A DNA stretch of 64,000 bases, taken from an uncultured Bacteroidota bacterium. Lineage in GTDB: Bacteria; Bacteroidota; Bacteroidia; Bacteroidales; VadinHA17. Positions 28,781 through 38,093 of this stretch are shown here, in pieces. Numbering within the stretch: the first letter of the stretch is position 1; each line of letters starts with the position of its first letter. The stretch is from contig CAIJYD010000047.1 in the NCBI GenBank assembly GCA_903824785.1, forward strand, positions 17,544 to 81,543, written 5' to 3'. The translations under genes and the position numbers were made by a program. The notes under the pieces are model-generated. The model was not told the DNA's origin, did no database searches, and worked only from the letters and a program-made list of their open reading frames with translations.

Positions 28781-28823
28781 CGGGGTGTGGCGCAGTTGGC
28801 TAGCGTACTTGCATGGGGTGCAA
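28781..28823 (+). repeat. attL: 5' half of tRNA-Pro
   Basis: Positions 28781–28823 repeat 62930–62972 with one mismatch (T at 28806 against C in the right copy). The copy covers the acceptor, D and anticodon arms and stops at the end of the anticodon stem, where the sequence diverges. It marks the left prophage boundary. Confidence 0.85.
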
Positions 28824-28883
28824 CCTACCCAAACAACCTAAACAATTAACATACAATACATTAAATGATGTTTAAAAAAGCAC

Positions 28884-28902
28884 TGGTAAACTATTGGTAA
28901 AC
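28884..28902 (+). repeat. left candidate integrase arm site (TGGTAAAC twice)
   Basis: TGGTAAACTATTGGTAAAC holds two direct copies of TGGTAAAC, 11 bp apart. The same 19 bp occur, in the same orientation, at the other prophage end (62809–62827), 61 bp and 103 bp from the two att cores, as expected for arm-type binding sites of a tyrosine integrase. Confidence 0.65.
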
Positions 28903-28910
28903 CTTTGCCC

Positions 28911-29387
28911 TTATTTTTCCCTTTTTCCGGTAGTTATGGTTATGTTTTTCGATGCTGAATCAACAACCTTTTCCACGCTCCTTCCGATCACATAACCACC
29001 CAAACCAAGCTCAACAACATCCCAGAACTGAACAGCATCCTGCAGGCTTTTTATAAGCAAGCTCAGATCAGCGCTGTGTGCAAAAATGTTTATGATTGGG
29101 AATACCATCCATGTACAAACAATTATCCCTCCGAAGGTAAGCATCATAATGGGCCTCCAGTTCCGTTGAAGAACAGATCCGTTGGCTTCAGCAACTATCA
29201 CGGCCTGCCGTAGAGTATTGATCTCACTCACCAGGTTAGCAAATATCTCCATCATTTTATTACGAGCTTCAAGCTTCTCCTCTTGGTTAGTAAAGTTCTT
29301 ATCAAAAGCGTCGCCAATTTTTTCCACCAGGCCACCAGTTGAATCAACAACTGTGGCAACCTCTTTGCCCTTATTAAATATTCCCAT
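28911..29387 (-). CDS. phage holin, 3TM GTA-type
   Basis: Holins permeabilise the inner membrane to time lysis. The 158-residue protein has a charged N-terminal helix, then LQRNWRPIMMLTFGGIIVC, a second membrane segment, and FWDVVELGLGGYVIGRSVEK, the hallmark C-terminus of the 3TM holin family. It is the last gene of the late operon, just after the endolysin gene. Confidence 0.82.
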   Translation of the reverse strand: MGIFNKGKEVATVVDSTGGLVEKIGDAFDKNFTNQEEKLEARNKMMEIFANLVSEINTLRQAVIVAEANGSVLQRNWRPIMMLTFGGIIVCTWMVFPIINIFAHSADLSLLIKSLQDAVQFWDVVELGLGGYVIGRSVEKVVDSASKNITITTGKREK

Positions 29388-29392
29388 AACGT

Positions 29393-29881
29393 TTACGCTA
29401 TAAATTCACAATGATCAATCCTATTAAGCCATCCAGCAATAAAAACCTGAAGGTTTGGTTTATTTCTCGCAAGTGAGAAGTAATATTTTTTTCTTTCCTG
29501 CTTGTATAAATCAGCCAGGTTTAAATCTGATTCATTTATCATCCTTGCTGTTTGAGGACCAATAACACCATCAACATCAGCACCCACTATTCTCTGGATT
29601 ATTTTTACCGCTGTTCCAGTACCGGCATTAACCCCCATGTCGAATAATTGAAGAGCCAATTCTTCATCATCAATTTGCTCCAGCTTCATTTTACTCCAGT
29701 AATCTTTAAAATAAATTTCTGCAGCTCTGTCGCGGGTAAGGTTTTTAATATCTATATCCGGGTATTGTCTTTTACAAATCCCAAAGTTTGTTTCTCCACC
29801 CGGATCATAAATGTTATTTACATAGCCACCCTCATTTTTAAGAATGACATTAATACACCTGGCAAAAAGGTCTGTTATCAT
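29393..29881 (-). CDS. endolysin, glycoside hydrolase 108 family
   Basis: The 162-residue protein has the GH108 catalytic region with VILKNEGGYVNNIYDPGGETNFGI, where the Glu of EGGY is the expected catalytic acid, and a C-terminal peptidoglycan-binding-like region (IVGADVDGVIGPQTARMI). It should cleave peptidoglycan once the holin opens the membrane. No signal peptide is visible. It overlaps the upstream gene by 4 bp. Confidence 0.87.
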   Translation of the reverse strand: MITDLFARCINVILKNEGGYVNNIYDPGGETNFGICKRQYPDIDIKNLTRDRAAEIYFKDYWSKMKLEQIDDEELALQLFDMGVNAGTGTAVKIIQRIVGADVDGVIGPQTARMINESDLNLADLYKQERKKYYFSLARNKPNLQVFIAGWLNRIDHCEFIA

Positions 29882-30156
29882 TTACTTCTAATTAAATCAT
29901 CCAGCTTGCTCTCAATCCTATCCAATCGGGCCATGGTCTGTGCGAACTCATCCCTACTCACCTTTTCAGTTCTAAGCTTACCAATTTCTTCCCATAATTC
30001 AGTTATATCATTCATGTTCCTACACTGCTCACCACTTATTCGCTTTACTTCACCTTTCAGAAACGATACTCCTCCCCAAACCACGAACCCCGCACCAATA
30101 ACGGAGGTTAAAACTGATACTAACCAAATCGGAACACTGATATCTTGTGGAACCAT
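29878..30156 (-). CDS. small membrane/coiled-coil protein, possible spanin component
   Basis: The 92 residues comprise one N-terminal membrane segment (about 9–32) and a charged coiled coil (about 45–90). Next to holin and endolysin genes, this layout resembles an inner-membrane spanin, but no outer-membrane partner lipoprotein is visible, so the role is a guess from position. Stop and next start overlap (4 bp). Confidence 0.6.
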   Translation of the reverse strand: MVPQDISVPIWLVSVLTSVIGAGFVVWGGVSFLKGEVKRISGEQCRNMNDITELWEEIGKLRTEKVSRDEFAQTMARLDRIESKLDDLIRSK

Positions 30157-30208
30157 AGCTCAAATTTTTATCTGTTCATATATTTATCTTCGTCGTATAC
30201 CGAACCCA

Positions 30209-31381
30209 CTAAACCCATGTTGCTTTTACGCCTGAAAATTCACCCAGTTTTTCATTAGCATTATTCCTGTACATTTCATAAAAAATATACCTCCCATTAT
30301 TAGCACCAATAGCTAAATCAGTATAAGTCACAGTCTGCCCGCTTGGCAGGGTAGCCACTAATGTATTTCCTGTTATCTCAATCGACATTTTGTAATTAAC
30401 TGACGCAACTAACGGATTTGCATATTCTCCATATCCAAGAGCATGATAAACACCCCCTGCATCAAAATATGAAAAGTCCCATTGAATTGAAGTGCTGTAA
30501 AAATGAAGGAAATTACTTAGTGTAGCCAATGCGATATGCTGCGGTGAAATTCCAAATACAACAGACCCACCAATATCACTTCCTTTACTTGACCAACTAA
30601 AACCAACCTCTAATTTTTTTGTCGTACCTGGTAAGGTTGCACAAAGGTAACTACCTCTCGGCGCTACACCGTCAGGCATAGGAGAAACGAGTTTTTTATT
30701 TACAATTTGCGGATAACCATAAGCAGTTATTAATGAATCTGTGTATCCAAATCCTTTGGGGCCAACCCAAGGATCACCATCTTCACGATTAAAATTATCT
30801 TCAAGCATCGTAGGAGGTACCCATTCTTTAAAGGATGCGTTATCAATATTTACATACCTCCCATTCCCAAGCGGTGAAAAGATAAGTAGACTAATTTCCG
30901 TACATCCTGCCGGAATATATATGTTTATATATTTCCTTTTCCACTGAGCCGTTGAGTAACGCAAGTCAATATAATTGTCTATGGTTGCCGCATGAGTAGC
31001 ATCATAAAGCATATAGAATCCAGATGTTGCCCCTCCATCTCCTTTCATATCAAAAGCTAACAAATAATTTCCACTTGCCTTAACCGTTATATTCGGGGTA
31101 TAAAGAAATGATCTATCAACAGTACCTGCAATAAGTTTAACTGATTTACTGCCTCCGTCATTAGAGTAATTTACATCATCCTGAATGATATCTCCGCCTA
31201 AATCAATAGTTTCTCCCCACCATGATAAAACATCTACACCACCTGCTCCGGCAGTTTCGAAACTTGGATTAGGAAATAGTTCTTCTCCTATTGTATATCC
31301 GGCCTCGCCTCGTGGGTTCCAGTATGGAATACCCAATTCTGCACCACCCCCGATAATACTATTATCTAAAAATCCAAACAT
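30209..31381 (-). CDS. putative tail/receptor-binding protein with carbohydrate-binding-like domain
   Basis: The 390-residue protein has, at about residues 30–190, a jelly-roll CBM-like segment (LFPNPSFETAGAGGVDVLSWW, then SGNYLLAFDMKG and a ...VNIDNASFKEW ending), as in CBM4/9-type modules. Residues about 195–390 form another beta-rich domain. Position at the end of the tail genes and a glycan-binding fold suggest host attachment; not demonstrated. Confidence 0.55.
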   Translation of the reverse strand: MFGFLDNSIIGGGAELGIPYWNPRGEAGYTIGEELFPNPSFETAGAGGVDVLSWWGETIDLGGDIIQDDVNYSNDGGSKSVKLIAGTVDRSFLYTPNITVKASGNYLLAFDMKGDGGATSGFYMLYDATHAATIDNYIDLRYSTAQWKRKYINIYIPAGCTEISLLIFSPLGNGRYVNIDNASFKEWVPPTMLEDNFNREDGDPWVGPKGFGYTDSLITAYGYPQIVNKKLVSPMPDGVAPRGSYLCATLPGTTKKLEVGFSWSSKGSDIGGSVVFGISPQHIALATLSNFLHFYSTSIQWDFSYFDAGGVYHALGYGEYANPLVASVNYKMSIEITGNTLVATLPSGQTVTYTDLAIGANNGRYIFYEMYRNNANEKLGEFSGVKATWV

Positions 31382-31408
31382 AGCTTTAAGTATTAAAGCG
31401 TTTCAAAA

Positions 31409-32005
31409 CTAAGCCGTGATTTCAAAAGGTGCACAGGCAGTCCATACCTCCGATCCCTCAAGCCTTACCTCTACAGTATAATCCAGTGCAGGAGTTGCAA
31501 AATATAAGATCCCGTAAATGCTTACCAATAGACCCGCACCCTTCAGAAAATAAAGCTTCGCCTCACCTGATTGTACAACCGCTCCTGCTGCATTCTTTGT
31601 CCTCCAGTGTACCAGCTTGCTGCCTGCACTGCCTGCATTGGTAAAGGTGATTGTAGGTATCATAGCTGCTCCCTGCTGGCCCGGAGCAACTGCAAGCGCA
31701 AATGTCCCTGGTGTAGTTTCTTCCCAGTAATTAACACCTTCTGCATCTCCTGCAGTTATTGTTACGCTGTCAAAGTAATCATCACCACCGGCAACCATCA
31801 GGTAACCTGCAGGCATAACACCATAATTGCGGGGAGTCATAACATCCACACCACGGATTGTACAAACCGTAAAGGTTGCGCCATTAGGACCAACACGGAT
31901 CATTGAGAACTTCTTATCAGCATAAGCTGCTATTCCAAGGTTAAAATCACCGGCTTCGCCTGCCATAACCCTGAGTAACTGTGAGTGATTAATTTCTTTT
32001 GACAT
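31409..32005 (-). CDS. phage structural protein of unknown function
   Basis: The 198-residue beta-rich protein has two parts: about 1–95 containing MPAGYLMVAGGDDYFDSVTI and about 96–198 with an Ig-like strand pattern (PTITFTNAGSAGSKLVHWRT). It lies in the tail-tip module. No family is recognised. Confidence 0.55.
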   Translation of the reverse strand: MSKEINHSQLLRVMAGEAGDFNLGIAAYADKKFSMIRVGPNGATFTVCTIRGVDVMTPRNYGVMPAGYLMVAGGDDYFDSVTITAGDAEGVNYWEETTPGTFALAVAPGQQGAAMIPTITFTNAGSAGSKLVHWRTKNAAGAVVQSGEAKLYFLKGAGLLVSIYGILYFATPALDYTVEVRLEGSEVWTACAPFEITA

Positions 32006-32031
32006 CTCAGTAAATATTTAATCGTTAATTA

Positions 32032-32199
32032 TTATTCTTTTTTCTCCGGAAGATCCGCAAGCTCAATCTCCTCCGCGCTGTTTATTGCATCAACCAGGGC
32101 AGCTCCCTGTTTACTTTGACTAACCGGTATTTGTATAGCCGTTACAAAACGCACTATCATGTTCCAGTTCTCGGTTTTGATAACTATTTTTTTGCTCAT
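32032..32199 (-). CDS. small hypothetical phage protein (55 aa)
   Basis: A 55-codon frame starting MSKKIVIKTENWNMIVRFVT fills the gap between two structural genes. The C-terminus is acidic (EEIELADLPEKKE). No family is recognised. Confidence 0.55.
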   Translation of the reverse strand: MSKKIVIKTENWNMIVRFVTAIQIPVSQSKQGAALVDAINSAEEIELADLPEKKE

Positions 32200-32254
32200 A
32201 TAATTATTTTAAAAAGTTTTAAGCTTAAGGGCAGGAGCAAACCCGCCCGTTTTG

Positions 32255-32413
32255 TTAAGCCAGGTAACCAATAACGAAACCTATGGCAAAGAGCAATCCC
32301 ATTGCAGCATACTGCCATCCCGAAGGAGTTTCCCATGCAATGTTTTTCGAACGCAGGAACATCACAACTTCGTTGTGCCATCCCTTGTTGTCAATCAAAA
32401 CCAGTTTTTTCAT
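32255..32413 (-). CDS. small membrane protein (52 aa)
   Basis: A 52-codon frame with a soluble start (MKKLVLIDNKGWHNEVVMFL) and one C-terminal membrane helix (about residues 35–51). It lies between structural genes on the same strand; function unknown. Confidence 0.5.
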   Translation of the reverse strand: MKKLVLIDNKGWHNEVVMFLRSKNIAWETPSGWQYAAMGLLFAIGFVIGYLA

Positions 32414-32434
32414 TTCAATCAATATTAATTATTA

Positions 32435-33478
32435 CTATGCTGGATGTTCATTTACGAACACTACAACCCTATAACCATACCCGCTTGTTAATAAGCCGTT
32501 ATCCAAATCAGCCGTGTTGGCCATATTCCTGAATACATGCACATCGCAAGTTCCGAAGCTCGAATCAGTATCATGGAATAATGACTGTATAGCTGTTATC
32601 CTGGCGCCGGTCCAGTCCTCTACCCATGCAGTTATCTCAGCATGAACAGCAACATAACTACCAGAAGGCTTATGGCTCAATGCCTGGAATACCAAATGTC
32701 CCTGGTTTGTAAAGTTCGGAGTGGTTCCCTCAAACAGCCAGTCAGCATTGGCAGAAAGATAAATCGAGTTAGCCTGCTTAATTGAAATAGTCACATTGTA
32801 AGTTGCCAGTCCTGGCACACGGCATATAATATGATCACCAGTGTAATCATAAACCGTATCACTGTCAATTATCTCAATCTTGCAGGTATATGTTTTGCCT
32901 GAGCTGGGACCCATAAAAGAGATCCTGTCACCGGCATTTGTCGAAAAATCCGCAATGTTTGTCAGTCCTGCTAAAGCCTTCACCTTTACATCGATCAGCG
33001 TACTTCCTTCCCACACAGAGAAAGCCACACCTGCAGCAGCATCTTCCCTGCCGCTGATATCAATATACCTAAGCTCCCCAATGTCGGCTACAACATCAAA
33101 AACAAGTGTTTCTCCGGGATATCTCCAGTCTGTAATATCAACGCCATCCGAATCGAAATGAGGAGCAACAGCGCCATGGTTATACCCGGCAAACTCAAAT
33201 ATTCCGTTTGGATCCTCAATCGAATTGGTAAGCACACCTCCCACAACAGTTCTTTTAATAGGACCAAAACCACTGAATCGGTTTAATGCTGCAGAATTTG
33301 CCTGGTCATGAAAGCTTGTTTCGCCGGTACCCAACACATCCCTTATCTGGAAATTCGAAATAGCACATTCAACAGTACTGCCCACGATTGCCATGTCTGC
33401 CTGTGCCGGTACCGAAGCTTTTGCCTTAATGGCTGCAGCTGTATAACCTCTGTATGCGTTTATCACTGCTTTGCTCAT
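32435..33478 (-). CDS. phage tail-tip/structural protein of unknown function
   Basis: The 347-residue beta-rich protein starts 4 bp inside the large tail-tip gene upstream. No family is recognised. Segments such as WRYPGETLVFDVVADIGELRYIDI and YTCKIEIIDSDTVYDY suggest Ig- or lectin-like domains as found in host-contact proteins. Assignment is by position only. Confidence 0.5.
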   Translation of the reverse strand: MSKAVINAYRGYTAAAIKAKASVPAQADMAIVGSTVECAISNFQIRDVLGTGETSFHDQANSAALNRFSGFGPIKRTVVGGVLTNSIEDPNGIFEFAGYNHGAVAPHFDSDGVDITDWRYPGETLVFDVVADIGELRYIDISGREDAAAGVAFSVWEGSTLIDVKVKALAGLTNIADFSTNAGDRISFMGPSSGKTYTCKIEIIDSDTVYDYTGDHIICRVPGLATYNVTISIKQANSIYLSANADWLFEGTTPNFTNQGHLVFQALSHKPSGSYVAVHAEITAWVEDWTGARITAIQSLFHDTDSSFGTCDVHVFRNMANTADLDNGLLTSGYGYRVVVFVNEHPA

Positions 33479-36400
33479 AACGATACTCCTCCCTTCTGAT
33501 CATCTTTCGATTCCAATTTACCAGTACTGTAGAGCTTAAATAAAGTTGTAGATCCTCTCTTTATAAGAAGGTCGCTTCCCGACTCTTCAAATGTCCAGTT
33601 GGTTGTTTTTAATGATGCTCCCTTCATAAAACCCACTGCACTTACTCCATCAGGGTCCACAAATAATTGATCAATAAACGTGTTATCACCAATTCTCGGA
33701 GCTAATACAAAACGGGTTTGCCATGTCTGATATAAATTCCCCTGAAGCTTAATATACCCGGCATTATAAGTCGTGTCATGTAAGAAGTTAATATCAATTT
33801 CACAACCCCATGCATCAACTCCTGAATTTATCAACCCTCCTTCAAGAACAAGTGCATTACCTGTTGTTCCTGGCTTCATAACTTTTGCGGTGCCTGTAAA
33901 TACAGGATTTATAAGAGGGGCAAATATTAAATTGATTGCAGTTCCATTAATTCGAGGATAAGATTTAGTATCCCAGAATCCTTCTCTGAAATTATAAAAC
34001 CCTGAACACTGATAAGGATAATTTCCGCCTGATGTTGGGTTATACATTCCAAATCCATACCAACCTGTAATTACTGAATTATAGGTTGTATAAGATGCTC
34101 CATCTCCTGTTCCAACTTCAAACTTATCATTTATTCCGGTAAGTTTAAATGAAGGTGATTGTGCAATTCCTGTGAATATTGGATTGTCTTTCGGTGCCTT
34201 TAATGTCAGAGCTGCCGTTACCGTATTATTCAAAGCAGTATCAGCTGTAGTGTAAGCAACTGCCAGTTCAGCAAGAGCAGCTATCCTCTCAGTATCCGTG
34301 CTCATTACTGCTTCAATGTTGTCAACCCTCGCATTCGAAGCTTTCGCATTTAAGGCAGCAATTAGATCTGGCTGATCAGCCAGTGTCCCTGTTATGTCTC
34401 CCCATGCGCTTGCAAAGCTCCCGTCAACTCTCAGCACTCCGTCTGTTATGGCAAGTCCGTCACCTATTTTAATTCCCCCCTTTACCGTTTCTGAAGCAGT
34501 TGGCAAGCCATCCCATATCGATGTATCCCATCCATCAAAACCAACTCCTCCCTTTATATCCCCTACACTGCCAAACGGCATCTTGCACATTAAATATTTA
34601 TCCTCGCTTTCTGCATTAACAACCTCAAACCAATCAGCCAGATTGCTGTAAATATCACCAATAATCGGAGGATGTACCGAACCGGCTCCCTCTGTTGGCT
34701 CTGTGCCGGAGCTATTCTGATTATCTACTACAGTTAACGCAACAACCTCATTGCTCCATGGAAGCAACTCAAGTAGGTTCACCGAATAAACTTCATCATA
34801 AATCTCCCATGTGCATTCGGCAATTTCAAACTCCCTGTTACTGTTATACGCATGCTTAATTATGCTGTCAAAAGAAATACCTGTTCCGCGTATCTCACCT
34901 GCCAGCTTCTGTTTTGCACATCTATTATCACTGGCAAGGTCAAGAGCAAGCATGTTATATAACGGAAGAGCGGGCCATGTTTTTGTAATGTTGCCGTTCG
35001 CCAGGTAAGTAATATTTTTAAAATAAATATCACTGTTCGCAACATCCGGCGCATCTGCCGAAAGAAGGTGAATATCAGGCAGACTCCCGGGCTCGGTGCT
35101 GTTTATGAATGTCGCCAGTATTTCAGATCCTGATGCATATAACTGTCCTTCATTTACGAAGTAGCAATTTAGATCAGCCCAAACTATTCCGGCAATGGTC
35201 CATCCTGAATCATTTACCTCATGCATCGAATGGTATCTGCCCAGCCTTACAGTTAAGTCACCATCAAAAGGAAGCTCATGTGTAATAATAGTTAGTTCGT
35301 TAAATCGTGGTTCTCCTCCGATTGTCGAACTTGTTTTCTTTGTTATCTGCGATGGAGTTGCTGACCATCCGCTTTCTGTAAGGTATCTGGTATTAACTCC
35401 ATCTGTCAGTATAGCTTCAAATGTAACTGCCATCAGAACCGGAATTGGCAGCCCTCCATAAAGCCTGTATCCTAAAGCTCCACTCTTAACAGAAAACACA
35501 AAATCCTGTCCGGGCGAATTAACAACATGAATCGTTTTATATATAAACTGCTCCGTGCTGTTTCTTCCCGGAATAAAAGCATACGCACCTTTATCATTAA
35601 ACCGGGGCTCATAAGTAAATGATGCTGAAACATCCCATCCGAATGCCACGTTGCTGAAAAGCGAGCTCCTTCTTCCATAGTCATGCACAAACTTCACCTG
35701 CCTTGCTCCCGGATCGATGCTTAAATTTAAGGCTCCCCGGGGCCAAACACTTACCCCCGCATCTCCTTTTTTCCCCATATTCAATACTGCAGGAGCTGCT
35801 TCTGTTGCAGAATAAACTCCGGCCGCTGTATAAATAAGCCGTGTGCTTTTCTTATCAGCCATCCGGGTTATTGCCCACTTCCCTTTGCGCTGGGTTATTT
35901 CTGCATTGTATTTATTTAAAACCTTCTCAATAACCTCATAGCAGTTAAGATCTGCAAATATCTCAGCATTCTCAAAAGTCTGCTCAAGCGGCGAACGTGC
36001 AGTATTATGATTAACCTCATGCAGCCCTATGGCAATTGAATAACCAAGTCCTAAACCAATTTTATCAATGCAATAGCAGATAATTTCCATTTGTGACTTT
36101 CGGCCTGTCAATCCAAATGATTCATTCTTAAGCAACCCTAAACCATCCGTTGCGCTGAACGATACATTTGTCGGAGCTGGTGTATATGGTACCTGGTATT
36201 GCTGCGGAAGATTATAGCCTGTCCATAGTAAATTATTCGAACCATCACAAAACTCTACCTTTACTTTTTTTAAACTATTCGAATAAAATTCAAGAAACTC
36301 AAAGTCTACCCTTTCCCTTATCGAAAATTCAAACGAAGTCCCTCTTATTATTGCAGCCTTATCTTTTCTCAGCCTGAACGGCCTTACAGGAACATCCCTG

Positions 36401-36501
36401 TCAATTTGTGCACCGGCATAACCGTCAAAGTAAATTTTAGCCTTATAAAGATTTCCCTTTAAGGTTGTACATAAAAGCTCATATTTAAGCCCGTAAGCCA
36501 T
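33475..36501 (-). CDS. large tail-tip / central fibre protein
   Basis: The 1008-residue protein directly follows the tape measure gene, where siphophages encode distal tail and tail-associated proteins. The first ~450 residues look like a hub (SFEFSIRERVDFEFLEFYS; NAEITQRKGKWAITRM), and from about residue 660 the repetitive Ala/Asp-rich pattern (AAKASNARVDNIEAVM) resembles a coiled-coil fibre shaft leading to a beta-rich tip. No enzymatic motif is seen. Confidence 0.65.
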   Translation of the reverse strand: MAYGLKYELLCTTLKGNLYKAKIYFDGYAGAQIDRDVPVRPFRLRKDKAAIIRGTSFEFSIRERVDFEFLEFYSNSLKKVKVEFCDGSNNLLWTGYNLPQQYQVPYTPAPTNVSFSATDGLGLLKNESFGLTGRKSQMEIICYCIDKIGLGLGYSIAIGLHEVNHNTARSPLEQTFENAEIFADLNCYEVIEKVLNKYNAEITQRKGKWAITRMADKKSTRLIYTAAGVYSATEAAPAVLNMGKKGDAGVSVWPRGALNLSIDPGARQVKFVHDYGRRSSLFSNVAFGWDVSASFTYEPRFNDKGAYAFIPGRNSTEQFIYKTIHVVNSPGQDFVFSVKSGALGYRLYGGLPIPVLMAVTFEAILTDGVNTRYLTESGWSATPSQITKKTSSTIGGEPRFNELTIITHELPFDGDLTVRLGRYHSMHEVNDSGWTIAGIVWADLNCYFVNEGQLYASGSEILATFINSTEPGSLPDIHLLSADAPDVANSDIYFKNITYLANGNITKTWPALPLYNMLALDLASDNRCAKQKLAGEIRGTGISFDSIIKHAYNSNREFEIAECTWEIYDEVYSVNLLELLPWSNEVVALTVVDNQNSSGTEPTEGAGSVHPPIIGDIYSNLADWFEVVNAESEDKYLMCKMPFGSVGDIKGGVGFDGWDTSIWDGLPTASETVKGGIKIGDGLAITDGVLRVDGSFASAWGDITGTLADQPDLIAALNAKASNARVDNIEAVMSTDTERIAALAELAVAYTTADTALNNTVTAALTLKAPKDNPIFTGIAQSPSFKLTGINDKFEVGTGDGASYTTYNSVITGWYGFGMYNPTSGGNYPYQCSGFYNFREGFWDTKSYPRINGTAINLIFAPLINPVFTGTAKVMKPGTTGNALVLEGGLINSGVDAWGCEIDINFLHDTTYNAGYIKLQGNLYQTWQTRFVLAPRIGDNTFIDQLFVDPDGVSAVGFMKGASLKTTNWTFEESGSDLLIKRGSTTLFKLYSTGKLESKDDQKGGVSL

Positions 36502-36516
36502 TTTCTTAAAATTCTT

Positions 36517-38064
36517 TTACGTAGATATTTGAATCCTGGTATTTTCATTATTGAGTAAAGCCAGCAGGTCAGATCCTGTAAGCTTCAGTAAAACCGTTCC
36601 CTCTAGTCTCAGCTTCGATGGAGTTGCCGAAATTGCCCCATAATTAAGCGATCCACCCGCCGAAGATCCGTGCGACACACTTCCTGCTGCTGCATCTCGT
36701 GCATTATTCACCTGCTGTATCGATCCTTTTATTGATGAGCCAAAGGCAACAAGCCCCATTCCTATAGCTATCGCGCCGACACCTCCCAATGATTCAAAAG
36801 CCTTCTTTATAGCCTCAATTCCTATCCCTGTCTTTATTGCAATATTCCCCAATGCAATAAGCATGTCGCCAAACGCATTCCCTACCATCTGCCGTAGATC
36901 TCTGAAGCCCGATAGTCCTGCACTGAAAGCACCAACCCATTCTGCAAACCCTGTCGTTAAATTCTCAATCGATGTCTCAGTTGCATCATACATCTCCTGC
37001 AGCTCAGAATTTACCGTTTTTAACATCACTACAGGACCTGCACGCAGCGCATCCGGATCAACCTGTGGACCAACAGGTTTATAAACCTTAGGAGTGGCAA
37101 TATAAATTCTGTCCAATTGGTTCATGTCTTTCATTGCCTGCAGCTCGGCGCGTATCTCTTTTGTAAGAGTGTTTTTCTGTCGCGCTAATGTGCGTTCAAA
37201 TATTATCGACTCGGCAACTTTCTCATTGTATAGCTTGTAAGCCTCTCTGAGTTCAGCTTTCTTATCCTTATTTTGCGTATCGATACTTAATGCTACCTGT
37301 GCATTATATAACCTTTCGGCTAAAAAATCCAACTCCTGCCTGTTATTCTTTTTCTCAATGGCAGCAGCTGAGTTTAATGAACTCAACCTTTCTTTAGCCG
37401 AAAGTTCAATATCCCTGCTCTTTAAACGAAATTCCTCAAGTGTAATAAGTTGTGCCGATTTTACAACTTCAAACTCAGCTTCAGCCTTATTAAGATCATA
37501 ATTACTGGCTGCTAATTCCTTTGCCCGGTCGGCTGCTTCTTTTGTAGCATCAGCAAGATTATACATCGCCTGGCTCATTTTCTTATACCCACCTGCAAAA
37601 TCACCCTTAAGCATATCCCACAGTCCACCGCCATACTTAGCAAATCGTTCCAGCAGTACTGTCCCTGCAGCCTTTACCTGGGCAATGCCTGATGCAAGCT
37701 CTTTCGATCCTTTTGTGGTTTTTGTAAAGTAAGCAGCAAGCGATGAGAGTAAAACTACCAGGGCCCCTATACCCGTTGATGCAAGTATCCATTTAAGGGC
37801 CTTTGTTGATACAGCCAGAGCCTCACTGCCATCTCTCGCACCGTAAAAAGATGCTTTAAGAAATCCCATTGATTTTGTAGCCAGCCCTACAGAGCTTACC
37901 ACTCCACTCATATTAATACCAAATAATGAAGCAAAGCTTGAAATCTTATCTCCCGCAGCGTCTTTAAATTCTCCCATGGCTTTTTCGCCATCCTTCAAAC
38001 CTTTTTTAAAGTCCGAAGTGTCTAAGCCAAATTTTACCTTAAGATTTGATATTACATTTCCCAT
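36517..38064 (-). CDS. tail tape measure protein
   Basis: The tape measure sets tail length. The 515-residue protein begins with LKVKFGLDTSDFKKGLKDGEKAMGEFKDAAGD, the usual TMP start, has hydrophobic segments at about 90–112 and 425–445 (GGVGAIAIGMGLVAFGSSIKG) and long helices between. It is short for a siphophage; at about 1.5 Å per residue it predicts a tail near 75–80 nm. Confidence 0.85.
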   Translation of the reverse strand: MGNVISNLKVKFGLDTSDFKKGLKDGEKAMGEFKDAAGDKISSFASLFGINMSGVVSSVGLATKSMGFLKASFYGARDGSEALAVSTKALKWILASTGIGALVVLLSSLAAYFTKTTKGSKELASGIAQVKAAGTVLLERFAKYGGGLWDMLKGDFAGGYKKMSQAMYNLADATKEAADRAKELAASNYDLNKAEAEFEVVKSAQLITLEEFRLKSRDIELSAKERLSSLNSAAAIEKKNNRQELDFLAERLYNAQVALSIDTQNKDKKAELREAYKLYNEKVAESIIFERTLARQKNTLTKEIRAELQAMKDMNQLDRIYIATPKVYKPVGPQVDPDALRAGPVVMLKTVNSELQEMYDATETSIENLTTGFAEWVGAFSAGLSGFRDLRQMVGNAFGDMLIALGNIAIKTGIGIEAIKKAFESLGGVGAIAIGMGLVAFGSSIKGSIQQVNNARDAAAGSVSHGSSAGGSLNYGAISATPSKLRLEGTVLLKLTGSDLLALLNNENTRIQIST

Positions 38065-38093
38065 GTCAATATTTTTTTGAAGCGATGGATCTA

